Assembly (NCBI GenBank): GCA_963800335.1
Contig: CAWDAN010000007.1
Span: 434,001-498,000, forward strand
Source of the DNA: Flavisphingopyxis sp963800335
GTDB taxonomy: Bacteria > Pseudomonadota > Alphaproteobacteria > Sphingomonadales > Sphingomonadaceae
Direction of reading: 5' to 3'
DNA: 64,000 nt
The notes under the pieces are model-generated. The model was not told the origin of the DNA and ran no database searches. It saw only the letters and a list, made by a program, of their open reading frames with translations. The translations under genes were made by a program, and so were the position numbers. Below, piece by piece: positions 25,660 to 34,145 of the stretch (positions are counted from its first letter, which is position 1; each line of letters begins with the position of its first letter).

Positions 25660-26875
25660 TGGTTCGATCCCTTGTTGCTGGCGCTGGAACGGGAGGAAGC
25701 GTAGCCAGATAATCCGCCACCGCGCGGCGATCCGCATCGTCCAGGCGGGCCGCGATCCCGTTCATCAACCTGCCGGTCGAATTGTCGCGGGTTCCCGATA
25801 CCCAAGCCGTCAGTTGGGCCGCGGTATATTCGGGATGCTGGGCGGACAGCGCCGGGAAACGCGGAGCGACCCCGAATGTCGATGGCCCATGGCACGAGAC
25901 GCACGAAGGCAAGCCGCGCGCCCAGTCGCCGTCGAGGACGAGGCGCTCACCGCGAACCAGGTCCCCGCCGAGCGATGCCCGTGCGTTCGACGGCGCCCGC
26001 ATGACAGAATAATAATCGCCGATCCGCCGTCTGTCCTGTGGTTTCAACGTCCGTGCCACAAGCTGCATGGTCTCATTGCGCCGCTTCCCGGTGACGTAAT
26101 CGCCGAGCTGCTTGACGATATATGCGGCAGGAAGGCCAGCCAGGCGAGGGACGCTCGCCGATCCTTGACCGCGCATGCCATGGCATGATGCGCAGGCCCA
26201 TGTCTGACCATTGCCCTGTGAAACGAGCTTTTGGGCGATCGGATCGACGGCAGCCTGAGTAGCGGAGCTCATTTGCGGTTGCGGTCCCAACGATGCGTCG
26301 AGGCGCGCCACGATTTCCTGCCCACCCTGCCAGGCCCCGCGACGCCCCGCGAGCAAGCGCGCGGTCGCAACGTCGCCCTCGGTCAAGAGATCGTGGCGGT
26401 CTGCGAAGGTCCCGCGAACGTATGTTACAAGGCGAACAATATCGGCGTCGGACAATACACTCGCGAAACTGGGCATATGGCCTTCGAATGTCGCGTCACC
26501 GACGCGGATCGGGCCGTCGATCCCGTTGAGCAGGATATGCATCGCGACTTCGGGCGATGCCTTGAGGAACGGCGAGCTGGCCAGCGGTGGGATCGCTCCC
26601 TCGACTCCGCTGCCATTAGGCTGATGACAGGTCGCACAGCGCGATACGAACAGCTCGGCACCGTTCTGCCGGTTGGCGTGCTGGTCGGCGATTTGATCGG
26701 ATCGCTCAGCCCGCCCGACCGTCACCGCCTTGCCGTTGTCGAGCAGCGTGAAAACTCCCCACAAGGCGAGTGCGACCGCGACTATCAGGACCGGTAGCGG
26801 GATTGGCTTGAACTCCTCGTAGGGTTCAAAGCTTTCCATTGGCGGCACGGAGGTCGTAGTTGGCGGGGGCTTCAC
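25649..26875 (-). CDS. Membrane-anchored triheme c-type cytochrome, CcoP-like position
   Basis: The protein has 408 residues with one membrane helix (about 26-46) and three heme c sites: CATCH at 80-84, CASCH at 228-232 and CVSCH at 325-329. The first domain resembles single-heme electron carriers. The second and third resemble the two halves of cytochrome c4 (PRLAGLPAAYIVKQLGDY). It lies directly after ccoO, where CcoP (one helix, two hemes) normally lies, so it probably takes electrons into the oxidase. The GTG start overlaps the ccoO stop and has GGGGAG upstream; an ATG 36 bases inside lacks a binding site. Confidence 0.83.
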   Translation of the reverse strand: MKPPPTTTSVPPMESFEPYEEFKPIPLPVLIVAVALALWGVFTLLDNGKAVTVGRAERSDQIADQHANRQNGAELFVSRCATCHQPNGSGVEGAIPPLASSPFLKASPEVAMHILLNGIDGPIRVGDATFEGHMPSFASVLSDADIVRLVTYVRGTFADRHDLLTEGDVATARLLAGRRGAWQGGQEIVARLDASLGPQPQMSSATQAAVDPIAQKLVSQGNGQTWACASCHGMRGQGSASVPRLAGLPAAYIVKQLGDYVTGKRRNETMQLVARTLKPQDRRRIGDYYSVMRAPSNARASLGGDLVRGERLVLDGDWARGLPSCVSCHGPSTFGVAPRFPALSAQHPEYTAAQLTAWVSGTRDNSTGRLMNGIAARLDDADRRAVADYLATLPPVPAPATRDRTNGK

Positions 26876-27492
26876 CGCGGCTCCCCTTTCTCGGCGTAAC
26901 CGTCATCGCGGACCGCTCGCGTCGGCGCGGGAAACGTATGATCGAGCGACTGCAGATAGGCGACCAGGTCGAGCGCTTCGCGTTTGGCCACGATCACCCC
27001 CTTTTTTGGCGCGCGATCGGCCGGCAGGATGACAACGACGTCGCCCGGCTCCGCATGCTCTTTGCGCTCGAACAGATAGGGATAGGCCGGCATGATGCTC
27101 CAGCCGAAGATTGCACGCGGCTGGTAGAGATGGGTGAGATGCCAGCCGCGACTGGGCAGGCGCGCGCCGACGTTGAACAGGTCAGGCCCGGTCCGCATCG
27201 TGCCGAGCAGGTGAGGGCGATCATAGGCATAATCCGATGCAACCGAGGCGCGACCCCAGCCACGCTCTGCATCGGGGGCCTGATCGATCGAGCGCGGCTG
27301 CTGGCTGTGACAATAGATGCAGCCTTGTGCAACATACTGCGTCCGACCGCGCAATTGTTGCGCTGTATAGGGCTTCAGGCCTGGGGTCGGCTCCTCGCTC
27401 CTAATCTGGATCGCGGGCGCGATCACCAGCATCAGCGTTGCAAATGCGAGGATGGCAAGTGCCAGAATGGCAAGCGGGACCATGCGGTTCAT
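26872..27492 (-). CDS. ccoO: cbb3-type oxidase monoheme subunit, CcoO-like
   Basis: CcoO carries one heme c next to the catalytic subunit and hands electrons to it. The 206-residue protein has an N-terminal membrane helix (residues 5-28), the heme site GCIYCHSQQPR (Cys58, Cys61, His62), and the CcoO signatures RTGPDLFNVG, HLTHLYQPR and SIMPAYPYLF, the methionine of the last being the expected axial ligand. It overlaps ccoN and the triheme gene by four bases each (ATGA and GTGA). The insert LPADRAPKKGVIVAKREALDL near the C-terminus follows the usual domain end pattern. Confidence 0.88.
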   Translation of the reverse strand: MNRMVPLAILALAILAFATLMLVIAPAIQIRSEEPTPGLKPYTAQQLRGRTQYVAQGCIYCHSQQPRSIDQAPDAERGWGRASVASDYAYDRPHLLGTMRTGPDLFNVGARLPSRGWHLTHLYQPRAIFGWSIMPAYPYLFERKEHAEPGDVVVILPADRAPKKGVIVAKREALDLVAYLQSLDHTFPAPTRAVRDDGYAEKGEPR

Positions 27493-29099
27493 GTCGACAC
27501 CGCCGATCGCGTGTCATGGGGCTGGGCAGCCGGCGCCTGCGCATCGCGCTGGATCAGCGCCGCGAGGAAGTGCGCCGCGAAAATCAGATGGCCGACCACC
27601 ATCACCGCGCCACCTAACGACCGAATCTCAAGATAGGGCAAGACCACCTGCACACTGTCGGAGAAAGGCCGGGCGACGTCGAGCATGGCAAAACCCTGAA
27701 GCACTCCGCCGATCGTCAGCCCGATAAAATAGATCGCGAACCCGACAACCACGAGCCAGAAATGGGCAAGGATCATTGATGGCCAGGGCCAAGAGCGGCC
27801 CGTGATGCGAGGCAACATGTGATAGACGGCACCGAACATCACAAACGACACGAATCCGTAGGCGCCAAGATGTGCGTGGGCGACCGTATACTGGGTGAAA
27901 TGGGTAACGCTGTTGACCGACCGCAGTGCCTCGATCGATCCCTGGAACGAGGCCAGCGTATACATCACCGCCCCGAGCGAGATGAAGCGCAGCGGCACCG
28001 AGGCCTTGAGCGCCCATAGATTGCGCGCGACGGTAACGTGGTGATTGATAGCAACCGCAATGACGGGCACGAACATCATTACCGAATGGACGATCGACAG
28101 CGTCACCACCCATGTTGGCACCGGCCCGCCAATCAAATGGTGAATGCCCACTTGGCTATAGAACAGGGCCAGCGCCCAAAATCCCAGGAGCGACAGGCTG
28201 TACGAATAGATCGGCTTGCCGATGATTTTGGGGATGAAATAATAGGCCGCGCCGACGCCGAGTGGGGTCAGCCACAGGCCCAGGACATTGTGCGCGAACC
28301 ACCAATTGACCGTGGCTTCTTGAACCCCGCTGTAAATATAGGGGATATTCGCGATGAAGAACAGGATGGGGAACCAGCATAACGCTGCGGTATAATACCA
28401 TCCCGTCACGTAGATATGCTTGACGTTGCGGCGAGCAGCGGTCGCGAGCAGCGGTAGGACAAAGAAGCTTCCGGCGATCGCGATCAGGATGTCGATCTGC
28501 CAAGGAATTTCCAGCCACTCCTGGCCATCGTTCCATCCCGAAGCGATCGCGATTGCGCCTGCCGCAACCCCAATATTCCACAGGATGGCGCCAATGATCG
28601 GCAGCTTGGGATACCGCAGCGCGGTGTGAAATATGCGCGGCGCCACCCACATTGCTACGCCGATGCCCGTCATCGACAGCCAGCCGTAGATGACCATATT
28701 GAGGTGCAATGTGCGAACCCGCCCAAAGGTCAGCAATGCTTCCCCAACAAGCCAGTCAGGCCAGTGAAGCTTGAGCGACGCGATCAGCCCGAAAATCGAA
28801 CCGATAGCGAGCCATGCTATACCGCTGCTAATGAGCGTGACCACGGCCGGACGCGATACTGCATCGATGCCGGCACGCTCGGTATCGAAATGATGGGCCC
28901 GTGCGGCGCCCCCTTCGTCCTGCGAACCTTCGGTCGTGGCGTCGTCCGGATGGCCGGCCTCGCCCTCGGTAAAGATCGTATAGGCGTCGTGTTGGGTGAT
29001 TGTCAGTTGGCGATTGTTAACGGCCCAGATCAAGAACGCCAGCGCCAGCAGCGACGCGAAGAAGCTCAAACCCAGCAACAGGCCAATCGTCAACGTCAT
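27489..29099 (-). CDS. ccoN: cbb3-type oxidase catalytic subunit with CcoS-like N-terminus
   Basis: CcoN is the heme-copper subunit that reduces oxygen. Metal-ligand histidines are in place: His132 (TLHLNM), His270 (WWFAHNVLG), His320-321 (VGIHHLIGG), and His408/His410 (VAHAHLGAYG). About twelve membrane helices follow residue 80. The first 48 residues form an extra helix plus FLIWAVNNRQLTITQHDAY, closely resembling CcoS, a small cbb3 maturation protein, and a charged linker (49-78) joins the two parts. No ccoG, ccoH, ccoI or ccoQ lies nearby. The gene is 70 bases downstream of the peroxiredoxin gene and overlaps ccoO. Confidence 0.88.
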   Translation of the reverse strand: MTLTIGLLLGLSFFASLLALAFLIWAVNNRQLTITQHDAYTIFTEGEAGHPDDATTEGSQDEGGAARAHHFDTERAGIDAVSRPAVVTLISSGIAWLAIGSIFGLIASLKLHWPDWLVGEALLTFGRVRTLHLNMVIYGWLSMTGIGVAMWVAPRIFHTALRYPKLPIIGAILWNIGVAAGAIAIASGWNDGQEWLEIPWQIDILIAIAGSFFVLPLLATAARRNVKHIYVTGWYYTAALCWFPILFFIANIPYIYSGVQEATVNWWFAHNVLGLWLTPLGVGAAYYFIPKIIGKPIYSYSLSLLGFWALALFYSQVGIHHLIGGPVPTWVVTLSIVHSVMMFVPVIAVAINHHVTVARNLWALKASVPLRFISLGAVMYTLASFQGSIEALRSVNSVTHFTQYTVAHAHLGAYGFVSFVMFGAVYHMLPRITGRSWPWPSMILAHFWLVVVGFAIYFIGLTIGGVLQGFAMLDVARPFSDSVQVVLPYLEIRSLGGAVMVVGHLIFAAHFLAALIQRDAQAPAAQPHDTRSAVST

Positions 29100-29134
29100 G
29101 CGCGCCCTCCTTCAAACCTCGACGGGATCGTGGG

Positions 29135-29160
29135 GCGGGGCGGCCTTCGGGCCACCCCGC
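29135..29160. terminator. GC-rich hairpin between peroxiredoxin and ccoN genes
   Basis: A stem of GCGGGG with CCCCGC, one mismatch, then GGCC with GGCC around the tetraloop TTCG (29146-29149 on the top strand). It follows the peroxiredoxin stop by about ten bases and precedes ccoN. No T tract follows on the transcribed strand, so it could be a weak terminator, an attenuator or an mRNA end stabiliser. Confidence 0.4.
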
Positions 29161-29169
29161 CTTGGCGCA

Positions 29170-29799
29170 TCAATCGACTTTTAAGGTACGAAGATACGGG
29201 CGATGTTCCGTCCAACCCTGCGGGAAGAGTGTTTTCGCTTCTTCATTTGTGATTGAAGGAGGGATGATAACATCCTTGCCCAGTTGCCAGTCTGCAGGAG
29301 TGGCGATCCGTTTGCGATCGCCGAGTTGAAGCGCATCGATAACGCGAAGGATCTCGTCGAAGTTACGTCCTACATTCATCGGATAGGTCATTGTGAGCCG
29401 AACCTTCTTGTTCGGATCGATGATGAACACCGAACGCACGGCTGCCGTCTCGCTCTCATCTGGATGAATCATGTCATAGAGCTTTGCAACCGCCAGGTCC
29501 GCATCGGCCACAATCGGAAATTCGAGCTTGGTGTGCTGGGTCTCATTCACATCCTTGATCCATTTGCGATGCTCTTCGGCGGCATCGGTCGATAGGCCGA
29601 GCGGCTTGACGTTCCGCTTCGCAAACTCGCTGGAGAGCTGCGCCGTACGCCCCATTTCGGTTGTACAAACAGGCGTAAAGTCTGCGGGATGGCTGAAGAA
29701 AAATACCCAGCTATCGCCGGCCCATTCATGCAGGCTGATCATCCCGTTTTGCGTTTCGACGGTGAAATCCGGCGCGGTATCTCCGATGTGTAAACTCAT
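29170..29799 (-). CDS. 1-Cys peroxiredoxin (PRDX6-type AhpC/TSA family)
   Basis: The enzyme reduces peroxides with a single active cysteine. The peroxidatic Cys45 lies in HPADFTPVCTTEMG. No other cysteine occurs in the 209 residues, and the long C-terminal domain (PADWQLGKDVIIPPS) is typical of the 1-Cys class. The start ATG is preceded by GAAGGGAAAAG; a longer frame upstream has no binding site. A thioredoxin-2 gene is divergent 200 bases away, and the oxidase operon follows on the same strand. Confidence 0.9.
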   Translation of the reverse strand: MSLHIGDTAPDFTVETQNGMISLHEWAGDSWVFFFSHPADFTPVCTTEMGRTAQLSSEFAKRNVKPLGLSTDAAEEHRKWIKDVNETQHTKLEFPIVADADLAVAKLYDMIHPDESETAAVRSVFIIDPNKKVRLTMTYPMNVGRNFDEILRVIDALQLGDRKRIATPADWQLGKDVIIPPSITNEEAKTLFPQGWTEHRPYLRTLKVD

Positions 29800-29999
29800 G
29801 CTTCTTTTCCCTTCAAGAGACTGTGACACCCCGTTCTGGTGCATCCCTACCAATGACTGCTAGGTGGATTGCTCACAGGTTCACTTCCAATACGCCGCCA
29901 GTCAAGGTGGATCTCAGTGCGACGTCGGCAACGTGGCTGATCGCCTGAGTGAGGAGTATGCCACCGAAAGTGACTGAACCAGCAACTGGAGACCGCGCC

Positions 30000-30446
30000 A
30001 TGACCAGCCAAGAATCCAAAATCATCGCCTGCCCCTCGTGCGCAGCACTTAACCGTGTGCCCGTGGCGAAGCTCGGAGCGGGCGGCACATGCGGGAAATG
30101 CCATTCGCCGCTGTTCACAGGGCATCCGCTGGCACTGACCTCGGCAAACTTTTCAGCCCATATGGTGAAAAGCGACATTCCGCTCCTGGTCGATTTCTGG
30201 GCCAGCTGGTGTGGCCCTTGCCGCCAGATGGCGCCCGCTTTCGAGGCGGCTGCGGCGCAGCTCGAGCCGTATGTCCGCTTGGGTAAACTCGACACCGAAG
30301 CGGAGCAGGCGATTGCCGGCCGGTACCAAATCCGCTCGATCCCTACTTTAGCATTGTTTTCGAAAGGACGGGAGATCGCGCGCCAATCCGGCGCGATGCC
30401 CGCCAGTGCGATCGTCAGTTGGGCTAAGCGATCAGCGGGGAACTAG
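30000..30446 (+). CDS. trxC: Thioredoxin 2 (zinc-binding N-terminus)
   Basis: This 148-residue protein is a thiol-disulfide reductase. The N-terminal module has two CxxC pairs (Cys11/Cys14 and Cys31/Cys34), which bind zinc in TrxC. The thioredoxin fold follows with the active site WCGPC (Cys71, Cys74) and the cis-proline in IRSIPTLALF. The ATG is preceded by CTGGAG. It is divergent from the peroxiredoxin, so the intergenic 200 bases should hold both promoters; I see no clear boxes there. Confidence 0.9.
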   Translation: MTSQESKIIACPSCAALNRVPVAKLGAGGTCGKCHSPLFTGHPLALTSANFSAHMVKSDIPLLVDFWASWCGPCRQMAPAFEAAAAQLEPYVRLGKLDTEAEQAIAGRYQIRSIPTLALFSKGREIARQSGAMPASAIVSWAKRSAGN

Positions 30447-30635
30447 AATATCGCCATTTTTTCGACTTCATCACCCAACTTGAGCGGTCGAAGGAACGAT
30501 CGAGAGCTGTTTGACGATCGAGATTACCGGGCTGATATCTGGTTGTTCGGAAGAGGATCATTCGATCCAAGGCACCGCCACCGCCCTTTCAAAATACCCG
30601 CCAGGTGAAGCCCAATCTCCAAAAATGACGCCATC

Positions 30636-30668
30636 AATTTCAAGGGTTTATTAAACAGGCATTGAATT
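30636..30668. promoter_or_regulatory. Possible operator of the TetR-controlled efflux operon
   Basis: The arms AATTTCAA (30636-30643) and TTGAATT (30662-30668) form an imperfect inverted repeat around an AT-rich centre containing TTTATTAAA, ending 43 bases before the tetR start. TetR regulators commonly bind such repeats at their own promoter. The rest of the 265-base spacer from trxC shows no gene. The match is weak and by eye. Confidence 0.25.
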
Positions 30669-30711
30669 ATCATCCGTGCGCCCTAAATGACATGGCCACC
30701 TGGAGCGAACC

Positions 30712-31344
30712 ATGTCGAAACCCCGTAAGCCTGGCAGGCCCACCAAAACCGACAGGGATACTGCGACCGAAATCCTGACCGCCGGGATGCGCCGGTTCGC
30801 GGCGCAAGGCTATGATGCCACGTCGCTGCGCCAGATCGCTGGAGATGCTGGCGTCGACGTGTCGCTAATCTCGTATCAATTCGGGTCCAAGCTCGCGCTT
30901 TGGCAGGCGATAGTGTCAGGACAGAGCGAAGAGCTTCTCGCTCATCTCGACGCCGCGCGGATACCCGACGCGCAGAGTGACCGCGGACTGGCGCTTCGTC
31001 GCGCGATGCAAGGCTTCATCGATTTTCTGATTGCCCGCCCGCTCGTCCCGCGCTTTCTCTTGCGCGACCTTTCGACCGACGACGAGCGGACCAATTGGTT
31101 GCTCCAGTCGCTGACGATCCCGCTGCACGAAAACTTCGTCGCACTTGCCGAGGCCGCAGCGCATGAAGGCGCAATCGACCGCGATCACTGCGCGTTTCGC
31201 ATGGCCAATTTCGTCTATGCCGCGTCGAGCACCGTCGCCCGCCGCGAACGGCTGGCCCAGATGGTCACGGGCGTGGCCGACGATAGCCAGTTCCGCGCCT
31301 CGCTCAATGCCGTCCTGATCGAACCGGTGTTCCATCATGGCTGA
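30712..31344 (+). CDS. TetR-family transcriptional regulator
   Basis: The 210-residue protein has an N-terminal TetR helix-turn-helix (about residues 18-65; FAAQGYDATSLRQIAGDAGV then SLISYQFGSKLALW) and an all-helical ligand domain. The ATG is preceded by TGGAG. Its end overlaps the start of the efflux transporter by eight bases, so it is the first gene of the operon and probably its repressor. The inducing ligand cannot be told from sequence. Confidence 0.9.
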   Translation: MSKPRKPGRPTKTDRDTATEILTAGMRRFAAQGYDATSLRQIAGDAGVDVSLISYQFGSKLALWQAIVSGQSEELLAHLDAARIPDAQSDRGLALRRAMQGFIDFLIARPLVPRFLLRDLSTDDERTNWLLQSLTIPLHENFVALAEAAAHEGAIDRDHCAFRMANFVYAASSTVARRERLAQMVTGVADDSQFRASLNAVLIEPVFHHG

Positions 31345-33022
31345 GGCGAAACCATTGATCGATGATATGGGAGGCTACCGGTTCAAGCCTCACGAGATGC
31401 CGATCCTTCCCGGCTCGCCGGCCAATCCCGATCACCCGGCGCGCCGGCGCGTGGCCTATCTGCTGATCGGCGTGTTCCTCGGCCTGGTCGGTGGAGCGCA
31501 AAACGGCTTCCTGCTGGCCAACGCTGCAGCGGTGCAGGCAAAAATGGCGTTGACCCCGGTCGAAACGGGCTGGCTTACCGTGGCCTTCTATTCAACCTAC
31601 GCGTGCATGAGCATGCTGTTGTTTCGTGTCCGCCAGGAATTCGGGATCCAGCCGTTCGTCCGCTGGGCGATGCTTGGGCTTGTCCTGGCAAATTTCGTCC
31701 AGATGCTCGAACCTGGATATTATCCCGAGCTCGGCGCGCGTGCGGTCGCCGGGATCGTCGCGAGCGGCCTGTCAGCTCTGTCGCTCTACTACCTCATGCA
31801 GGGACTGCCCGCGGCGGTCCGCGTTGGCGGGTTGGTCATCTCGCTTGGTCTGGTCCAGGTCGCCTTCCCGCTAACACGCGCGATTTCCCCCGCACTGCTT
31901 GTCGACGGCGATATGAGCAAGGTTTTCCAGTTCCAGTTCGCCGTATCACTGCTCGCTCTGGGAGCGGTTTACCTGCTGCGCCTGCCGCCGGGCATTCGTC
32001 AAAAGACGTTCGAAAAGCTCGACCTGCCGAGCATCACGCTGTTCGTGGTCGGTGTCGGGTCACTCTGCGCGTTCCTGATCCAGGGGCGGATCCAGTGGTG
32101 GGACACGCCGTGGCTCGGCCTCGCGCTCGCGCTCGCCGTGATCGGCCTCGGCGGCTCTTTCCTGATCGAAGCCCATCGCAAGAACCCGATGCTCGACCTT
32201 AGCTGGTTGTCGAGCCGGGCGATCCTCTCGCTGGCGCTGATCGGGGCGACGGTCCGCATACTCGTTGGCGAACAGGGCTTTGGCGCGAGCGGGATGTTCA
32301 GCGCACTGGGATATGGCAACGAACAGCTGACCGGCTATTTTTTCATTCTGGCGGGGGCGGCATTGGCCGGGATGGTCCTGTCGGTCATTCGCCTCGATCC
32401 CAAAGACCTGACCCGACCGGTGCTGTTCGCGATACTGGTTATCGCCATAGCGGCATTTGCCGACACGCGAACCGGCGTGATGACACGCCCGCAGGACCTT
32501 TACTGGACGCAGGCTGCGATCGCCTTTGCCGCCGTCTTCGCCATGGGGCCGGTGATGATGGAAGGGATGTTGCGAGCGCTGGCCGCCGGACCGAGCTTTG
32601 TCATCAGCTTCATCGCCGTCTTCTCGCTTTCCCAATCGCTGGGCGGGCTGGCCGGCATTTCAATCCTGTCGGCGTTCCATACAATCCGGCTCAAGACGCA
32701 TCTGATCGACGCCGGGGACACGCTGACTCTGGCCAATCCGCAACTGGTTGACGCGCTCGGTAACGCCGTTCGGCGCGTGGCGCCGATCCAGGGAGACACG
32801 CTCCTAAGGCAGCAAACGGCATCCGCGAACGTCATGCAAGAGGTCGGTCGCGAGGCGGCCGTGCTCGCCTTCAACGATGTATTCTTCCTGATCGGGACGC
32901 TGGCGGCAATCGCCTTCGCGGTCCTCTTCATCCCGTGGTTGATCAACCGCATCCGTGGACACAACCGTCTCGCCAAGGAGCTGGCCTTTCTCGAGGCCAT
33001 GCTCGCAAGGAGCAAGCAATGA
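31337..33022 (+). CDS. MFS efflux transporter, EmrB/DHA2-like
   Basis: The 561-residue inner-membrane protein has roughly 14 hydrophobic segments, with GVFLGLVGGAQNGFLLANAA near the N-terminus. Its setting, between a TetR gene and an EmrA-like fusion protein and followed by a TolC-type outer-membrane factor, fits the inner-membrane pump of an EmrAB-TolC-type complex. The stop overlaps the next start (ATGA). The substrates are unknown; drugs, dyes or fatty or aromatic acids are usual for this type. Confidence 0.82.
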   Translation: MAEAKPLIDDMGGYRFKPHEMPILPGSPANPDHPARRRVAYLLIGVFLGLVGGAQNGFLLANAAAVQAKMALTPVETGWLTVAFYSTYACMSMLLFRVRQEFGIQPFVRWAMLGLVLANFVQMLEPGYYPELGARAVAGIVASGLSALSLYYLMQGLPAAVRVGGLVISLGLVQVAFPLTRAISPALLVDGDMSKVFQFQFAVSLLALGAVYLLRLPPGIRQKTFEKLDLPSITLFVVGVGSLCAFLIQGRIQWWDTPWLGLALALAVIGLGGSFLIEAHRKNPMLDLSWLSSRAILSLALIGATVRILVGEQGFGASGMFSALGYGNEQLTGYFFILAGAALAGMVLSVIRLDPKDLTRPVLFAILVIAIAAFADTRTGVMTRPQDLYWTQAAIAFAAVFAMGPVMMEGMLRALAAGPSFVISFIAVFSLSQSLGGLAGISILSAFHTIRLKTHLIDAGDTLTLANPQLVDALGNAVRRVAPIQGDTLLRQQTASANVMQEVGREAAVLAFNDVFFLIGTLAAIAFAVLFIPWLINRIRGHNRLAKELAFLEAMLARSKQ

Positions 33023-34140
33023 CCGACACCCAAATCGACTCCGGCTCGCCCCAGGATAACGAGCTCGACGATGCTCCCGCATCCGACGAGACCGCTACCG
33101 GCTGGTCGCCCGATCGCTCGCCTCGCCGTATCGCGATCGGCGCGACGCTGATCATTGTCGGCGTGTTGGCGGCGTTGTTCGCGTGGGGACTGCCGCCGTT
33201 CGACGGCGGAGGTGAAACGACGAACAACGCCTATGTTCGCGGCCGCACCACCGTGATCAGTCCGCAGGTCGCGGGCTATCTTGTCGAAGTACCGGTGACC
33301 GATTTCGAGCGCGTCAAGAAGGGCGACCTGCTCGCCCGGATCGACGACACGCCGTTCCGCGAAAAGGTCTTGCAGGGAACTGCGAACACCGCCGCCCAGC
33401 AGGCGAACCTCGCCAACAGCCAGCAGAGCTTGCGCTCGGCTCAGGCGCAGATCGAACTGCAGGATGCCGCGGTCGCCAGCGCGCGCGCCAGCTTGCAGAA
33501 AGCGCAGGCCGACATGAACCGGATTGTCGAACTCGTCGGCGAAGGTTCGGTATCGCTGCGCGAGCGCGATCAGGCGAGGGCGGCGCTCCAACAGGCACAG
33601 GCGGGCGTCAGGCAGGCTCAGGCCCAACGCGCCATCGCTGTCGAACAGGTGCGTTCGGTCCAGGTCGGGCGCGGCGCGCTTGAAGCACAGGTCAAAAGCG
33701 CCGACGCTTCACAGGGTCTCGCCCAGTTCGAGCTGTCGCGGACCGAAATTCGCGCTCCCCGCGATGGTCGGTTGAGCGAGATCGCCGCGCGCGAAGGTCA
33801 GCTCGTCAGTGCCGGCTCGCAGCTGATGTATATCGTCCCCGACGACCTTTGGGTGGTCGCGAATTTCAAGGAAGCGCAGGCCGCCAATATGGCCGTTGGG
33901 CAGCGCGCGACGCTCAAGGTCGACGCGCTGGGAGGCATCAAGCTGACCGGTCGCGTCCAGAGCATCGCACCTGCGGCGAGCAGCGAATTCAGCCTCGTCA
34001 AACCCGACACCGGAGCGGGCAATTTCGTCAAGGTGCCGCAACGGATCGCGGTGCGCATCACGCTCGATCCCGGGCAAAAGGCCGCCGAGCGCCTCGGGCC
34101 GGGAATGTCGGTCATCGCCACCGTGCATGTGAAGGAGTGA
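33019..34140 (+). CDS. EmrA/HlyD-type membrane fusion protein
   Basis: The periplasmic adaptor joins the pump to the outer-membrane channel. The 373-residue protein has a charged cytoplasmic N-terminus, one membrane helix (about residues 37-58), a biotinyl-lipoyl-like half (VISPQVAGYLVEVPV), a long coiled-coil hairpin rich in Gln and Ala (about 115-220), the second lipoyl half (TEIRAPRDGRLSEIAAREGQ), and a beta-barrel domain. The ATG follows AAGGAG and overlaps the stop of the pump gene. Confidence 0.9.
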   Translation: MTDTQIDSGSPQDNELDDAPASDETATGWSPDRSPRRIAIGATLIIVGVLAALFAWGLPPFDGGGETTNNAYVRGRTTVISPQVAGYLVEVPVTDFERVKKGDLLARIDDTPFREKVLQGTANTAAQQANLANSQQSLRSAQAQIELQDAAVASARASLQKAQADMNRIVELVGEGSVSLRERDQARAALQQAQAGVRQAQAQRAIAVEQVRSVQVGRGALEAQVKSADASQGLAQFELSRTEIRAPRDGRLSEIAAREGQLVSAGSQLMYIVPDDLWVVANFKEAQAANMAVGQRATLKVDALGGIKLTGRVQSIAPAASSEFSLVKPDTGAGNFVKVPQRIAVRITLDPGQKAAERLGPGMSVIATVHVKE

Positions 34141-34145
34141 CGACG

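Noticed and set aside
29100..29180. FNR/FixK-type box before ccoN
   Set aside because: Only a TTGAT half site can be seen on the bottom strand, inside the peroxiredoxin end; the second half (ATCAA) is missing.
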